From NCBI GenBank assembly GCA_016840285.1, contig JAEOSR010000002.1, forward strand, positions 1-32,295: a stretch of DNA of 32,295 nt, given 5' to 3'. The position numbers and the translations under genes are program-made. Shown here piece by piece: positions 16,147-25,058 of this stretch. Under the pieces are notes generated by a model. The model was not told where the DNA came from. It saw nothing but the letters and a program-made list of their open reading frames with translations, and searched no databases. The stretch comes from Candidatus Hodarchaeota archaeon (GTDB taxonomy: Archaea; Asgardarchaeota; Heimdallarchaeia; Hodarchaeales; Hodarchaeaceae). The stretch's first letter is position 1, and the number at the start of each line of letters is the position of its first letter.

Positions 16147-16860
16147 ATGAGATCCGTTATTGCTGTAATCTCAGATATTCATGCAAATCTAAATGCTTTA
16201 CGAACTGTACTGACAGATATCCATTCTCAAAGAGATAATGAAGTAGTAAAGATCTTCTGTCTTGGAGATCTTGTTGGGTATTATACACAACCCATTCCTG
16301 TGATTCATCTTACTTTAGCAAAATGTGATATTGTGATAAAGGGTAATCATGATCATGCAGCGGCCCTAGGTGTTGTTCCAGACCATTATCGTCCTGATTC
16401 GTTTCAACCCCTTGATTGGACCAACCAAAATCTCTCAATTAGAGAACGGAGAATCTTACACGCACTTCCAATTATGCACACAGAAATAATCGCAAATAAA
16501 AAGATCATGTGTATTCATGGAGGCCCAGAATACCCTCTAGATCAATATATCTTCCCAGATAACCTCAATGATCTTAACTCCACCTTCGAATTCATGGAGC
16601 TTATTGAGGTTGATACTTTGTTCTTAGGACATACACATGTTCCTTTTAAAGTAGAAAAAAATAACCGAATAATATGTAATCCAGGTAGTGTGGGCCAACC
16701 TAGAGATGGAGATCCTAGAGCTTCTTATATAATATATGACGCTGCTACTGGAGATACAGAAATTCGTCGCGTTAAATACGATCCAACAACAGTTATTAAA
16801 GGAATTAAAGAACATCGTTTCTCAAAAACACTAGGAGAACGGTTATTGATAGGAAAGTGA
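16147..16860 (+). CDS. calcineurin-like metallophosphoesterase
   Basis: 237 residues from the chosen ATG. The five metallophosphoesterase blocks are present in order: SDIHAN, GDLVGY, GNHDHA, the second metal histidine block CIHGG, and GHTHVPF, with NPGSVGQPRDGDPRASY near the end. This matches the YfcE/diadenosine-phosphatase-like group that hydrolyses phosphodiesters or phosphomonoesters with two metal ions. The frame is open back to a TTG at 15976, but the extra 57 residues show no family resemblance and the domain normally starts just before the first strand, so 16147 is preferred. It ends seven bases before a Rab-like GTPase gene, so they likely form one operon. Confidence 0.85.
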   Translation: MRSVIAVISDIHANLNALRTVLTDIHSQRDNEVVKIFCLGDLVGYYTQPIPVIHLTLAKCDIVIKGNHDHAAALGVVPDHYRPDSFQPLDWTNQNLSIRERRILHALPIMHTEIIANKKIMCIHGGPEYPLDQYIFPDNLNDLNSTFEFMELIEVDTLFLGHTHVPFKVEKNNRIICNPGSVGQPRDGDPRASYIIYDAATGDTEIRRVKYDPTTVIKGIKEHRFSKTLGERLLIGK

Positions 16861-16867
16861 ATCATAT

Positions 16868-17446
16868 ATGGAACACAAAATAGAGAGGGAAAGAACGGAT
16901 TATTCAATGAAAATCATCCTTATAGGTGACGGAGGAACTGGGAAAACATCTTTAGTAAACCAATTCGTTCATAGGAAGTTTTCAAGCATATATAAGACCA
17001 CCATTGGGGTTGATATAACTCCATATGAAACCACTGTTAAAGAAACTGGTGAAAATGTACGATTCGTCCTATGGGACATGTCAGGCCAAACACATTTTGA
17101 GAAATTTCGTTCAAGGTTTTACACAGGAACCAGCGGGGCGATAGTGGTTTACGATCTTACAAATGCGGTGTCCTACCGAAACGTTACTCAATGGATAAAA
17201 GAATGTCATAATTCTTGTAATAAGGCCGTTCCAGTTACTCTAGTGGGAAATAAAGCTGATCTTGATGAACTTCAGATTTTACATGCGAAACCACCCATAC
17301 CTGACTATCCAACAATCATTACTAGCGCAAAAAATAATTGGAATGTTGAAAAAGTCTTTTTTTCCTTATTTGAAACAATATTGGGTCAGAATTTAGAGAA
17401 AAAAGAGGATCAAGAAGTCGAAACGACTCATCTTTCATTCAATTAA
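16868..17446 (+). CDS. Rab/Ras-like small GTPase
   Basis: 192 residues. All Ras-superfamily motifs are present: G1 GDGGTGKTS (20-28), G2 KTTIGVD (Thr45), G3 WDMSGQ (69-74; WDTAGQ in Rab), G4 NKAD (128-131), G5 TSAKN (152-156). The WD before the G3 box and the TIGVD effector loop are Rab-like. The G3 Ala-to-Ser change may alter hydrolysis, while the catalytic Gln74 is kept. There is no C-terminal cysteine for prenylation, as is common for Asgard GTPases, so membrane recruitment would need a partner. It is co-transcribed with a metallophosphoesterase. An internal ATG at codon 14 directly before MKIILIGDG is an alternative start. Confidence 0.9.
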   Translation: MEHKIERERTDYSMKIILIGDGGTGKTSLVNQFVHRKFSSIYKTTIGVDITPYETTVKETGENVRFVLWDMSGQTHFEKFRSRFYTGTSGAIVVYDLTNAVSYRNVTQWIKECHNSCNKAVPVTLVGNKADLDELQILHAKPPIPDYPTIITSAKNNWNVEKVFFSLFETILGQNLEKKEDQEVETTHLSFN

Positions 17447-17460
17447 TTTGCGTAACCTTT

Positions 17461-18000
17461 TTAATTTCGTTTCCTTTTCTTTTGAAGAAGAATCAAGGCT
17501 CCAAAGATTATTAAGAAGGAAAGAGAAGTGATCTCAGCGGAATCTCTTGTTTGAGACGTCGAATCTGTCACTTTAGTTGATGTAGTTGTTTCTTGAGTAG
17601 TTGTATAAAACTGGGTTCAGTAGTATTATAATCAATTAATCTTATCAAGCCTAAGATCGTCACAAATTGGCCGATCGTTCTTATTCTGACAGAATTGAAT
17701 AACCACACTTTCAACAAGGATTGTAGGTTGTGTGGTATTTGTATATTCTATGAATCCGTCAATATAGAATTCTAAGGTGGAACCTGACCGATATATGGTC
17801 ATACTATCTCCTATATCATCCCATGATCCAACAGCAGTTGACTCCCCTTTAGGGAGGTTGAAATTACCTAATAATACATTTATAGAGTTTTTGAGATTTT
17901 TGATAGATAAAAATGAGTGATATATACCTTCATACTCATATTAGTAAGACACAACCTAAAAATAGGAACGTAGTAATTCCCTGTCTTAAGGAATTTCTAC
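17461..18000 (-). pseudogene. decayed gene for a C-terminally anchored surface protein
   Basis: Minus-strand translation from about 17943 gives a long sensible sequence without a start (NVLLGNFNLPKGESTAVGSW, then DSMTIYRSGSTLEFYIDGF and TNTTQPTILVESVVIQF). A +1 shift near 17690-17700 continues it as VRIRTIGQFVTILGLIRL and DYNTTEPSF. A -1 shift at a T-run near 17608-17612 returns to the first frame as TTQETTTSTKVTDSTSQT and ends in a hydrophobic helix plus KKRKRN and a stop at 17461-17463. This is the 3' part of a secreted, Thr-rich-stalked, membrane-anchored protein, without signal peptide, cut off at the divergent 18017 gene. Two single-base errors could account for the shifts, but not for the missing N-terminus. 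Confidence 0.6.
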
Positions 18001-18016
18001 CAAAGAAAAAGCCCTG

Positions 18017-19633
18017 ATGATAAAGATGCTGAATTTTAAAGCAAGAGCGCTCTTAATGCTTAGTCATTGTCTTTTAATCTTTTTTCTAACAACAAGTCCA
18101 GTGACATCATTTCAGACTTATTTCATGATTAATGTTGATGTATTGACTCGTGACCAATCCAACGAACTTTTACAAGAATCAGATGTCCTTTCCACATTTG
18201 AAGACTCAATTGATATTACTCACTATAGCTCCTCAGCACAGGATGGGCTAACTCTCTTTCAAGGTCGGTTATCAAACGAAAGTGGGAGTCGAGGGAATTT
18301 CCTCTTCATTCTTGATATGGAAGGAAACATTAAGTATTCAATAGAATCTAAAAGTAGGTTTAAAACACCAAAATTTATCAATTCGACAACAATCATGTAT
18401 ATGTTTGCTGGTGACATCCAACTAAGAAACATCGAAAGCAGTGTGACTGAAACGTTACCCATCCCTGAGGGCCATCATGATATAGAATACAATCCGTTCA
18501 CAGACACATTTCTCACCCTTCAACACCGAAAATTCGGAACTTATCAGAACCTTCCAATCTGGTATGACGACATCGTGGAATATGATCGTCAGGGTAATCA
18601 GGTGTGGTTGTGGAATTGTTCAGAAAATCTCCCTTTTAACACAAACCATTTTTTGAATGAATTGTGGAGCGGAGGACAAGATTGGACTCACGCCAACTCT
18701 ATCTTCTGGTTAGTTGAAGAAGATGTAATCTATTATAATCCACGAAATTTAGACACATTCTACAAAATCAATAAACAAACAGGAGAGATTATTTGGGCTG
18801 TAGGCAAGTTGGGAGATTTCACTCTCTATGATAAATATGGGAAGGAACGAACGACATTGTGGTGGCACAGCCATGCTCTTGAAATGATCGGTCCGAATCG
18901 ATTCATATTGTTTGATAATGATCATCTGAACCAAACAAATCCTGTAAATCACCGTTCCCGACTTATCGAGATAATAGTGGACGAAAATGCTAAAACTGCA
19001 AAAGAAGTGTGGTCTTGGACGGCACCAAAAGAATATTACTGTGAACCGTGGGGAGATGCTGATAGACTTCCGAATGGAAATACCCTTGGGGCTTTTGGAG
19101 CAAGTTTTTCTCATCCCACTCACCTCACAGAAGTAACACCTGAAGGTAAAATTGCGTGGGAAATAAAATTTGATCATTTACCTGAGATACGGACAAAAGT
19201 TTATCAGACTGAAAGGTTCTTCAAAGTTCCCATAATTAAAATTACGAATATTTATAATCAAACTGAAGAAGGCGGTAATATAACGGTTGACTTAAGCGTT
19301 TGGAACACTTACAGGACTCGATATCCATCAGAAGCTACAATACAATTCTCTTATGGGGGAAATATTCTAATTAACAATACATTTTGCTTTCAGCCACATT
19401 GGCAAGAAACCAAGCTTACTTATGAAATTCCTTACCATAATTCAAGTACAAACGATATAAACATTATTGTTGAAAATAGTGATGGGAAAAGAGCGGAATC
19501 AAATTTAACAGTCTCATTAGAAGAAACACAAAAAGTTGAGAGCTCTGGATTCTTGATAATTTGCTTTGGAACACTTGTAATTGGAGTGATAGCTCTATTG
19601 AATCGTCATAAACAATCGAAGAAGCTTTGCTAA
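18017..19633 (+). CDS. arylsulfotransferase (ASST)-like surface protein, membrane-anchored
   Basis: 538 residues. A signal sequence (about 8-31) precedes a beta-propeller domain (about 80-400) of the arylsulfotransferase/ASST type. Conserved His-containing motifs are EGHHDIEY (151-158), DWTHANSI (222-229) and WWHSHALEM (282-290), together with LPNGNTLGAFGA, all typical of the family. Family enzymes move sulfate between phenolic donors and acceptors; archaeal members are largely uncharacterised, so the activity is inferred. An Ig-like region follows (about 405-500). The C-terminus has one transmembrane helix (about 510-530) and a basic tail. It begins next to the pseudogene and reads away from it; a weak ribosome site precedes the ATG. 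Confidence 0.8.
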   Translation: MIKMLNFKARALLMLSHCLLIFFLTTSPVTSFQTYFMINVDVLTRDQSNELLQESDVLSTFEDSIDITHYSSSAQDGLTLFQGRLSNESGSRGNFLFILDMEGNIKYSIESKSRFKTPKFINSTTIMYMFAGDIQLRNIESSVTETLPIPEGHHDIEYNPFTDTFLTLQHRKFGTYQNLPIWYDDIVEYDRQGNQVWLWNCSENLPFNTNHFLNELWSGGQDWTHANSIFWLVEEDVIYYNPRNLDTFYKINKQTGEIIWAVGKLGDFTLYDKYGKERTTLWWHSHALEMIGPNRFILFDNDHLNQTNPVNHRSRLIEIIVDENAKTAKEVWSWTAPKEYYCEPWGDADRLPNGNTLGAFGASFSHPTHLTEVTPEGKIAWEIKFDHLPEIRTKVYQTERFFKVPIIKITNIYNQTEEGGNITVDLSVWNTYRTRYPSEATIQFSYGGNILINNTFCFQPHWQETKLTYEIPYHNSSTNDINIIVENSDGKRAESNLTVSLEETQKVESSGFLIICFGTLVIGVIALLNRHKQSKKLC

Positions 19634-19740
19634 TTGCTCAAAAAGAGAGATATTCACAGAATATGATCTATTTTAATCTAATTGCTTTAAACTCCCTAAT
19701 TCTTGTGGGACTGCTTTTTTTCAGGAAAAGGATGAAAAAA

Positions 19741-19791
19741 AATTTATTCACGCCTATAACATAACTTTTATATACTATTTGTGAATAAATT
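19741..19791. promoter_or_regulatory. TATA box flanked by an exact 11-base inverted repeat (candidate stress operator)
   Basis: AATTTATTCAC at 19741-19751 and its exact reverse complement GTGAATAAATT at 19781-19791 enclose 29 bases that contain the TATA element TTTATATA (19767-19774). The TATA is about 75-83 bases upstream of the hsp20 ATG. A dimeric repressor or looping pair bound to the arms would cover the TBP site and the likely start. It is upstream of the Hsp20-Cdc48 unit, so a heat-shock or stress operator is the natural reading. Confidence 0.5.
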
Positions 19792-19849
19792 ATTATAAAG
19801 GGTTATTTGATTAATAGAGAACAAAATACGAGTTTAGGAGATAATAAAG

Positions 19850-20281
19850 ATGAATACTAAACCGAATGATCATGATGAAGATAAAGATGACAGTTTTTTT
19901 TGTTTCCCCCCATTTCATGTTTTCTGGGAAACTTTTCCTAAAATGAAACCCTTTTTTAAAAAGGGCTTTTGGCCCAGGGGAGACTGGATTAATCGGGGAT
20001 CTCGTATCCCTATTACTCAAGTCAAGCGTGACCAAGAGAAATATAACATAACTATGGAATTACCTGGAATCTCGCGAGATGATATCAATCTAGAGGCAAC
20101 AGGTGACGAATTGTGGTTTTCAGCTCATAGTGATGAATTTAAAAAGCAGTACAAACATCATCTACACTTTAAGAAACGTATCCGTCCAAACGAGATAAAA
20201 GCTCACCTTAAAGCGGGTATTTTGACAATCACCGTACCATTTGCTGACAAAGTTCCAAAAACCAAAGTTAATGTTGAATGA
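19850..20281 (+). CDS. small heat-shock protein (Hsp20/alpha-crystallin)
   Basis: 143 residues. The alpha-crystallin domain covers about 60-135 (ITQVKRDQEKYNITMELPG, then DDINLEATGDELWFSAHS and LKAGILTITVPF), with the characteristic GILTITVP strand. A C-terminal VNV matches the I/V-x-I/V tail that links subunits in oligomers. The N-terminal arm is Phe/Pro/Lys-rich and short. As a chaperone it holds unfolding proteins for other machines. The ATG has AGGAG ten bases upstream. Its promoter carries a striking inverted repeat, and a Cdc48-type ATPase follows 52 bases downstream; the pair likely acts in protein quality control. Confidence 0.93.
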   Translation: MNTKPNDHDEDKDDSFFCFPPFHVFWETFPKMKPFFKKGFWPRGDWINRGSRIPITQVKRDQEKYNITMELPGISRDDINLEATGDELWFSAHSDEFKKQYKHHLHFKKRIRPNEIKAHLKAGILTITVPFADKVPKTKVNVE

Positions 20282-20333
20282 ATTCTCTATGCAAACCTTG
20301 GAAATAATTTATAGTTTAAGGAGTGGATAAATT

Positions 20334-22535
20334 ATGGTTAAAGACACATTTGAATGTAAAGTAAGAGAAGCTGCCGCCCGAGATGTCGGGAGAGGCATTA
20401 TTCGTATTGATCCTGAAATTGCTGAACAGTTAAACATTTCTGCTGGTGACGCTCTTCAAATAATTGGTAAGCGTCGCACAGCTGCTATCTATTGGCCAGG
20501 ATACGCTGGTGATCGTAATACAGGCGTTGCTCGCATTGATGGTAGCACACGACGTAATGCTGGCGTTGGAATAGATGATACAGTTGAAATTATTACTATC
20601 GAACCCAAATCTGCAGCTCGTATAGAATTTGCTCCCATTCATAACTTGCGAATTCAAGGAGGGGAAAGGCACCTCAAGCATATATTACTAGGTCGCGTTC
20701 TTACAAAAGGTGATTTTATTGAAATCCCTGTTTATAATCAACGAATAGTTCTCGTTGTTTCTAAAATTTCCCCAAGTAGCGAAGCTGTGATAATGCAGGA
20801 AATTACTAGAATCACAATTTCCCAAACCCCAGTTAAGGATATTCAGCAAGAAACTTTACAGAGAGTAAGATATGAGGATATTGGTGGTTTAAGTGATGAA
20901 ATCCAGAAAGTTCGTGAAATGATTGAACTTCCGATGAGACATCCAGAGTTATTCAAACGTCTTGGAGTCACTCCTCCAAGAGGGGTGTTGTTACATGGTC
21001 CTCCTGGAACAGGAAAAACCTTACTCGCCAAAGCAGTAGCTACCGAAACTGATTCACACTTCATTTCTGTTTCGGGTCCTGAATTTATGTCAAAATTCTA
21101 TGGGGAAAGTGAGCAGCGGATACGCCAATTTTTTGATGAAGCAAAGGAGAATGCTCCAAGTATCATCTTTATTGATGAGATTGATTCAATTGCTCCGAAA
21201 AGATCAGAAGTCACTGGAGAAGTAGAACGACGGGTGGTTGCTCAGCTCCTGTCGAATATGGATGGGTTAAGTGATCGGGGTGATGTTGTCGTAATCGGTG
21301 CAACCAACCGTGTAAATGCTTTAGATCCAGCCATACGTCGTGGGGGACGTTTTGATCGAGAAATTGAGATAGGAATCCCAAATAAACACGGCAGAGAGGA
21401 AATTTTATTGATTCATACTCGAGGAATGCCACTAGCAGAAGACGTTAACTTAGATCACCTTTCAGATGTGACTCATGGTTTTGTTGGAGCTGATCTGGGG
21501 CAGTTGGTGAAAGAGGCTGCTATGCATTCATTACGGAAAGTTATCCCGAAATTGAATCTTGAGGAAGATACGATTCCTGCTCATATTTTAAGTGAACTCG
21601 AAGTTTCACAAGATGATTTCAATGAAGCTCTCCTAGGAGTTCAACCCTCTGCTCTGCGAGAAGTCTTTGTTGAAGTATCAAATATCGGATGGGAAGATGT
21701 GGGAGGACTTCTTTCCGAGAAAAAGGAAATTAGACAAAGTATTGAACTTCCTCTTAAACATCCCAAATTCTTCTCTCATATGGGAGCTAAACAACCTAAA
21801 GGTATTCTCCTCTTTGGTCCTCCTGGAACAGGTAAAACTCTTTTAGCGAAAGCGGTTGCTCATGAAACACAAGCTAATTTTATTAGTGTTAAGGGGCCAG
21901 AATTGTTGTCAAAATGGGTTGGGGAATCTGAAAAAGGGATTCGAGAAGTATTTCGTAAAGCCCGACAAGCTGCTCCTTCCATTATCTTCTTTGATGAAAT
22001 TGATTCCGTTGCACCTGTTAGAGGCAAATCATTTGATTCAGGGGTAACAGAGCGGATGATTAGCCAATTCTTGGCTGAACTTGATGGATTAGAAGAACTT
22101 AAGGGCGTCGTTGTCATTGCAGCAACAAACCGACCAGATATGATTGATCCTGCGCTGCTGCGACCAGGAAGATTTGATAAATTAATTAGTATTGGTCTTC
22201 CTGATCAAGCTGCTCGTTTAGAAATTCTCAAGATTCACACAAGAGATGTGCCCTTAGCAGCAGATACTAATTTGGATGCTTTGAGCAAAAAAACCGAGAA
22301 TTTTTCAGGAGCAGATCTAGCTGCCCTATCTCACGAAGCTGTTCTCATTGCAATAGAAGAACATCTCCCTAGCTTAAAAGAGATAAAAGATGATTTTAGT
22401 GGATATAAAGTCTCCGCAACGCATTTTGAACAAGCATATGATAAAATTTTAGGAACCCGTAAAACAGGTCGGATTACTCCTACTCAAAAACTTGAAGGAA
22501 TGCAAGAGGAAGTTGATCGCTTATCCTTTGTTTAA
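20334..22535 (+). CDS. cdc48: Cdc48/VAT-type AAA+ ATPase (p97 homologue)
   Basis: 733 residues, the usual size. The N-domain (about 1-185) is the double-psi beta barrel that binds substrate or adaptors. D1 has Walker A GPPGTGKT (222-229), Walker B IIFIDEID (277-284) and pore loop KFYGES. D2 has Walker A GPPGTGKT (495-502), Walker B IIFFDEID (550-557) and pore loop KWVGES. Both second-region-of-homology segments ([40 protein letters not shown]) are intact, so both rings should be active. The C-terminus does not end in the HbYX motif that docks on the 20S proteasome. AAGGAGTGG precedes the ATG. Next comes a PAC2-family proteasome assembly protein, supporting a role in unfolding for degradation. 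Confidence 0.95.
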   Translation: MVKDTFECKVREAAARDVGRGIIRIDPEIAEQLNISAGDALQIIGKRRTAAIYWPGYAGDRNTGVARIDGSTRRNAGVGIDDTVEIITIEPKSAARIEFAPIHNLRIQGGERHLKHILLGRVLTKGDFIEIPVYNQRIVLVVSKISPSSEAVIMQEITRITISQTPVKDIQQETLQRVRYEDIGGLSDEIQKVREMIELPMRHPELFKRLGVTPPRGVLLHGPPGTGKTLLAKAVATETDSHFISVSGPEFMSKFYGESEQRIRQFFDEAKENAPSIIFIDEIDSIAPKRSEVTGEVERRVVAQLLSNMDGLSDRGDVVVIGATNRVNALDPAIRRGGRFDREIEIGIPNKHGREEILLIHTRGMPLAEDVNLDHLSDVTHGFVGADLGQLVKEAAMHSLRKVIPKLNLEEDTIPAHILSELEVSQDDFNEALLGVQPSALREVFVEVSNIGWEDVGGLLSEKKEIRQSIELPLKHPKFFSHMGAKQPKGILLFGPPGTGKTLLAKAVAHETQANFISVKGPELLSKWVGESEKGIREVFRKARQAAPSIIFFDEIDSVAPVRGKSFDSGVTERMISQFLAELDGLEELKGVVVIAATNRPDMIDPALLRPGRFDKLISIGLPDQAARLEILKIHTRDVPLAADTNLDALSKKTENFSGADLAALSHEAVLIAIEEHLPSLKEIKDDFSGYKVSATHFEQAYDKILGTRKTGRITPTQKLEGMQEEVDRLSFV

Positions 22536-22546
22536 ATCACCCTTCC

Positions 22547-22563
22547 CTTCTTTTTTTTCTTTC
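22547..22563 (+). terminator. poly-T terminator after Cdc48
   Basis: CTTC followed by eight T, C and TTTCT directly after the Cdc48 stop fits a T-tract archaeal terminator. It precedes a new promoter-like AT-rich region for the PAC2 gene. Confidence 0.5.
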
Positions 22564-22781
22564 TAGTTCTCTCTCAAAAAAAGGTTTTTTCCAACTATAA
22601 AGAAAATTTTATCGTGCAAATTCAGTTTAATGGTTTTCCATTCTCTTACACTAAAGATTTACCATAATACATTTGGATTCTTCTTCAGATTGGAATATTA
22701 GTACTATTTTCGTGCCAAATTTTGAGTTGAAAAGGGAATATTTATTATTACGTTTTTATTCTTTTAACAGAGAGCATTATT

Positions 22782-23570
22782 TTGGTGATTATGATGAACT
22801 CCAACTATTTTGAAATTCGAGATGTTATCGATGTGGATTTAGAAGGGGGAACACTAATTGAATGTTTTCCCTCCATAAGCGCTCTCGCTCTTATAACAGC
22901 AAACATAATCCTTGAATCCGCAGGAAGACGAGACGAATGGAACCTTGATCAAGTAGCTGTGGGAGATAGCAACCAAATACCTGCGATATGTGTGGTCTAT
23001 TATTCTAAGCCTAAATTCCCAATACGTATTTACGCAAGCCAAGATATTCGTGTGGCACTCCTTGCGTCTGAAATCCCTCAGTATCCCCCTATTACTCGTG
23101 AAATAGGCAAAAAAATATTCAATTGGGCCAAAGAAAAAGGAATTGAACGTATTGTTTCAGTAGAAGGATTTAAGAGCGATTACACTCAATCTCCAAGAGA
23201 ATTACCTTATCGGGTCTTTGGAGTAGGCACAACAGAATCTTGTAGAGATTTTTTAAGAGAGAAAAGTATTCCTCCCTTAGATCATGGGGTAATCAAGGGA
23301 TTAAGTGCTGTATTACTAAATGAAGGTTGGTTTAATCGTTCTGAAGTCATCGTAATTTTAGGGGAAGTTCGTCAACATTATCCAGAGGTTCGGACTGCTG
23401 CTCGGGTGATTGAGGTACTCAATCATCTTATTCCTTCGTTAAAGATAGGAATAGAACCTATTCTTGCTCAAGCTGAAAAAATTGAGCAAATGGCTCTCTC
23501 TATGAGAGATCAAGCCCAAGATGCTATCGAAACAGATACTCAGCCAGTTAAGGACAAAACATATATTTAG
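22782..23570 (+). CDS. PAC2-family protein (proteasome assembly chaperone-like)
   Basis: About 259-262 residues. The first 170 residues follow the PAC2 pattern: an alternating beta/alpha core with EGGTLIECFPSISALALI at the start and IPQYPPITREIGKKIFNW in the middle, where archaeal PbaB-type proteins and eukaryotic PAC2 help assemble the 20S alpha ring or act in proteostasis. The last 100 residues include the helical end. The nearby Cdc48 gene fits this. Three starts are close together: TTG 22782, GTG 22785 and ATG 22791; the ATG is the most likely, with GGTGAT in front of it. An AT-rich TATA-like stretch is at about 22738-22750. It is followed closely by a UbiA gene. Confidence 0.8.
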   Translation: MVIMMNSNYFEIRDVIDVDLEGGTLIECFPSISALALITANIILESAGRRDEWNLDQVAVGDSNQIPAICVVYYSKPKFPIRIYASQDIRVALLASEIPQYPPITREIGKKIFNWAKEKGIERIVSVEGFKSDYTQSPRELPYRVFGVGTTESCRDFLREKSIPPLDHGVIKGLSAVLLNEGWFNRSEVIVILGEVRQHYPEVRTAARVIEVLNHLIPSLKIGIEPILAQAEKIEQMALSMRDQAQDAIETDTQPVKDKTYI

Positions 23571-23592
23571 TTTGTTTAATCACTCGATATGT

Positions 23593-24540
23593 ATGTCAAG
23601 AATAAAAGATATCTCTGATTTGTTACGAATCAGCCTATGTTTTCTTGCTAGTATCGTTATAATGATAGCAGGTTACCTTAGCTATCGTTTAAATGGAGTA
23701 AATGAAGTTAATTTCTCCCCACAGAATTTTTTCGAGTTTATATTAAAAAATGAGATAGTGCCTCTAGATGGTGTACTCCTCGGGTTTCTTGTTCCATTCT
23801 CTATGATTGCTGGAACACATGTTATTAATGACTATTATGATTATTCTAATGATGTATTAAATCAACGTTTTGATCGTCCTTTAGTACGAGGAACAATATC
23901 TTTACACGTGGCAAAAAACCTTGCCATCGGGTTCTATATTATTGCGTTTTTAGTAACAATCATTGAGGTTTTTTTTTATGGGCTATCTCCTCTATTAATT
24001 CTATTTGCAATAGTTTTCATTGGATTAGGAGTCGGTTATAATTTGGGGGTGAAAAATTATGGAATTATTGGAAATATTTGGGTGAGTACAGGGTATGTTG
24101 CTCCATTCTTGATGGGGACACTCCTTGTTGGAATTTTAAACGATTGGGTCTTCCTGAATATTACTGTAATCTGTTTTTTTATTCTATTTTTAGCGCTAGG
24201 CCGAGAGGTTTTAAAAGACATAATGGATATTGAAGGAGATTTAGAAACAGGAAAACGGTCAGTAGCAATTTCTTTAGGATCTCATTGGGCCGCACGGATT
24301 TCAGGAATAATTTACATTGTCAGTATTTTTTTTGGATCACTCTTACTTTTTTTGGGGTTCAGGAATAATTGGATCTTTTTGATTGGCTTTGTTCTTTTAG
24401 TAGCCTTGTTACTCTTTACTACAATCTTGTTAATTCGTAATCCTACCTTTGAGACTGCAATAAAAGGCCGAAAATATACTCGCTGGTCTTTATGGTGGGC
24501 AACTGCCCTCATTTATTTTAGCAGCTTTTTTATTTTATAA
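23593..24540 (+). CDS. UbiA-family prenyltransferase (possible lipid-ether synthase)
   Basis: About 315 residues with eight or nine helices. Both aspartate-rich motifs that bind the prenyl diphosphate and Mg are present: NDYYDYSND (after helix 2) and DIMDIEGD (after helix 6). The NDxxDxxxD...DRPL(V)RG layout is like archaeal digeranylgeranylglyceryl phosphate synthase, which adds the second isoprenoid chain to membrane lipids, but menaquinone- or heme-type UbiA cannot be excluded. The frame opens at 23521 inside the PAC2 gene; residues before Met25 look non-coding, and ATG 23593, 22 bases after the PAC2 stop, starts right before the first helix. The ATG at 23589 is out of frame. Confidence 0.8.
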   Translation: MSRIKDISDLLRISLCFLASIVIMIAGYLSYRLNGVNEVNFSPQNFFEFILKNEIVPLDGVLLGFLVPFSMIAGTHVINDYYDYSNDVLNQRFDRPLVRGTISLHVAKNLAIGFYIIAFLVTIIEVFFYGLSPLLILFAIVFIGLGVGYNLGVKNYGIIGNIWVSTGYVAPFLMGTLLVGILNDWVFLNITVICFFILFLALGREVLKDIMDIEGDLETGKRSVAISLGSHWAARISGIIYIVSIFFGSLLLFLGFRNNWIFLIGFVLLVALLLFTTILLIRNPTFETAIKGRKYTRWSLWWATALIYFSSFFIL

Positions 24541-24579
24541 TTCTATGATATATTAGTTCTTTCTCTGTTGAAAGAGCCA

Positions 24580-24903
24580 TTAATCCATTGCTTTAAGCAA
24601 ATCATTCAATTGGGCTTGGATCTCTTCGTTCTGATCTCCAATTTCTGATATTCTCTCCCATACATCAGAAGTTAAGGCATATCTCTGGAGAATTTCAGGA
24701 AGTGCCTGACTCCATTGATAAGCACCCATTTGGAAACTAGGAGCTTCGTCTAACATCCTTTGAAATTCTAATGATAATTGCAGATAAACTCGTTGCTCAG
24801 TTGGAGATAATTCAAAGTGTTTAATGGGTGGTGGAAATTCTAACGAAGCAAAAAAGTGTGTTCTGCCTTTTTCTGATTCAGAACCAGCTTCATTCTCGTT
24901 CAT
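24580..24903 (-). CDS. small hypothetical protein, 107 residues
   Basis: No family recognised. The product is acidic at both ends, with a Pro-rich patch (EFPPPIKHFELSP) and amphipathic helices after it (TEQRVYLQLSLEFQRMLDE; PEILQRYALTSDVWERIS; EIQAQLNDLLKAMD), suggesting an all-helical soluble protein with no membrane segment. A GTG at 24915 is in frame, but AGGTGATA (24909-24916 in minus sense) is an excellent ribosome site for the ATG at 24903. It is on the minus strand downstream of seryl-tRNA synthetase with a 155-base gap, and convergent with the UbiA gene (39 bases apart). The strong ribosome site argues that it is a real gene. Confidence 0.65.
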   Translation of the reverse strand: MNENEAGSESEKGRTHFFASLEFPPPIKHFELSPTEQRVYLQLSLEFQRMLDEAPSFQMGAYQWSQALPEILQRYALTSDVWERISEIGDQNEEIQAQLNDLLKAMD

Positions 24904-25058
24904 AACCAATATCACCTAGAAAGTAAACAGTGAAATCGATTATATAAAAAAATCAGATACAAAGATGAGCAATTTTACAAGAAAATCAAAATAAATGTGA
25001 TTCAGCTTACCAAATTGCTACAGCACTCCCGTAACTATGAGGATTATTAGTTCTATCG

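Noticed and set aside
19663..19764. Small frame (33 codons) with a hydrophobic helix and basic tail after the ASST-like gene
   Set aside because: It has no ribosome site, overlaps the hsp20 promoter and could be chance in AT-rich DNA; it might be a remnant but nothing supports a gene.
20843..21432. Minus-strand frames inside the Cdc48 gene
   Set aside because: They are shadow frames of a strongly conserved coding region and show no domain pattern of their own.
23521..23592. Upstream extension of the UbiA protein inside the PAC2 gene
   Set aside because: It would overlap the PAC2 coding region by 50 bases with non-membrane, unrelated residues; the ATG at 23593 is better placed.
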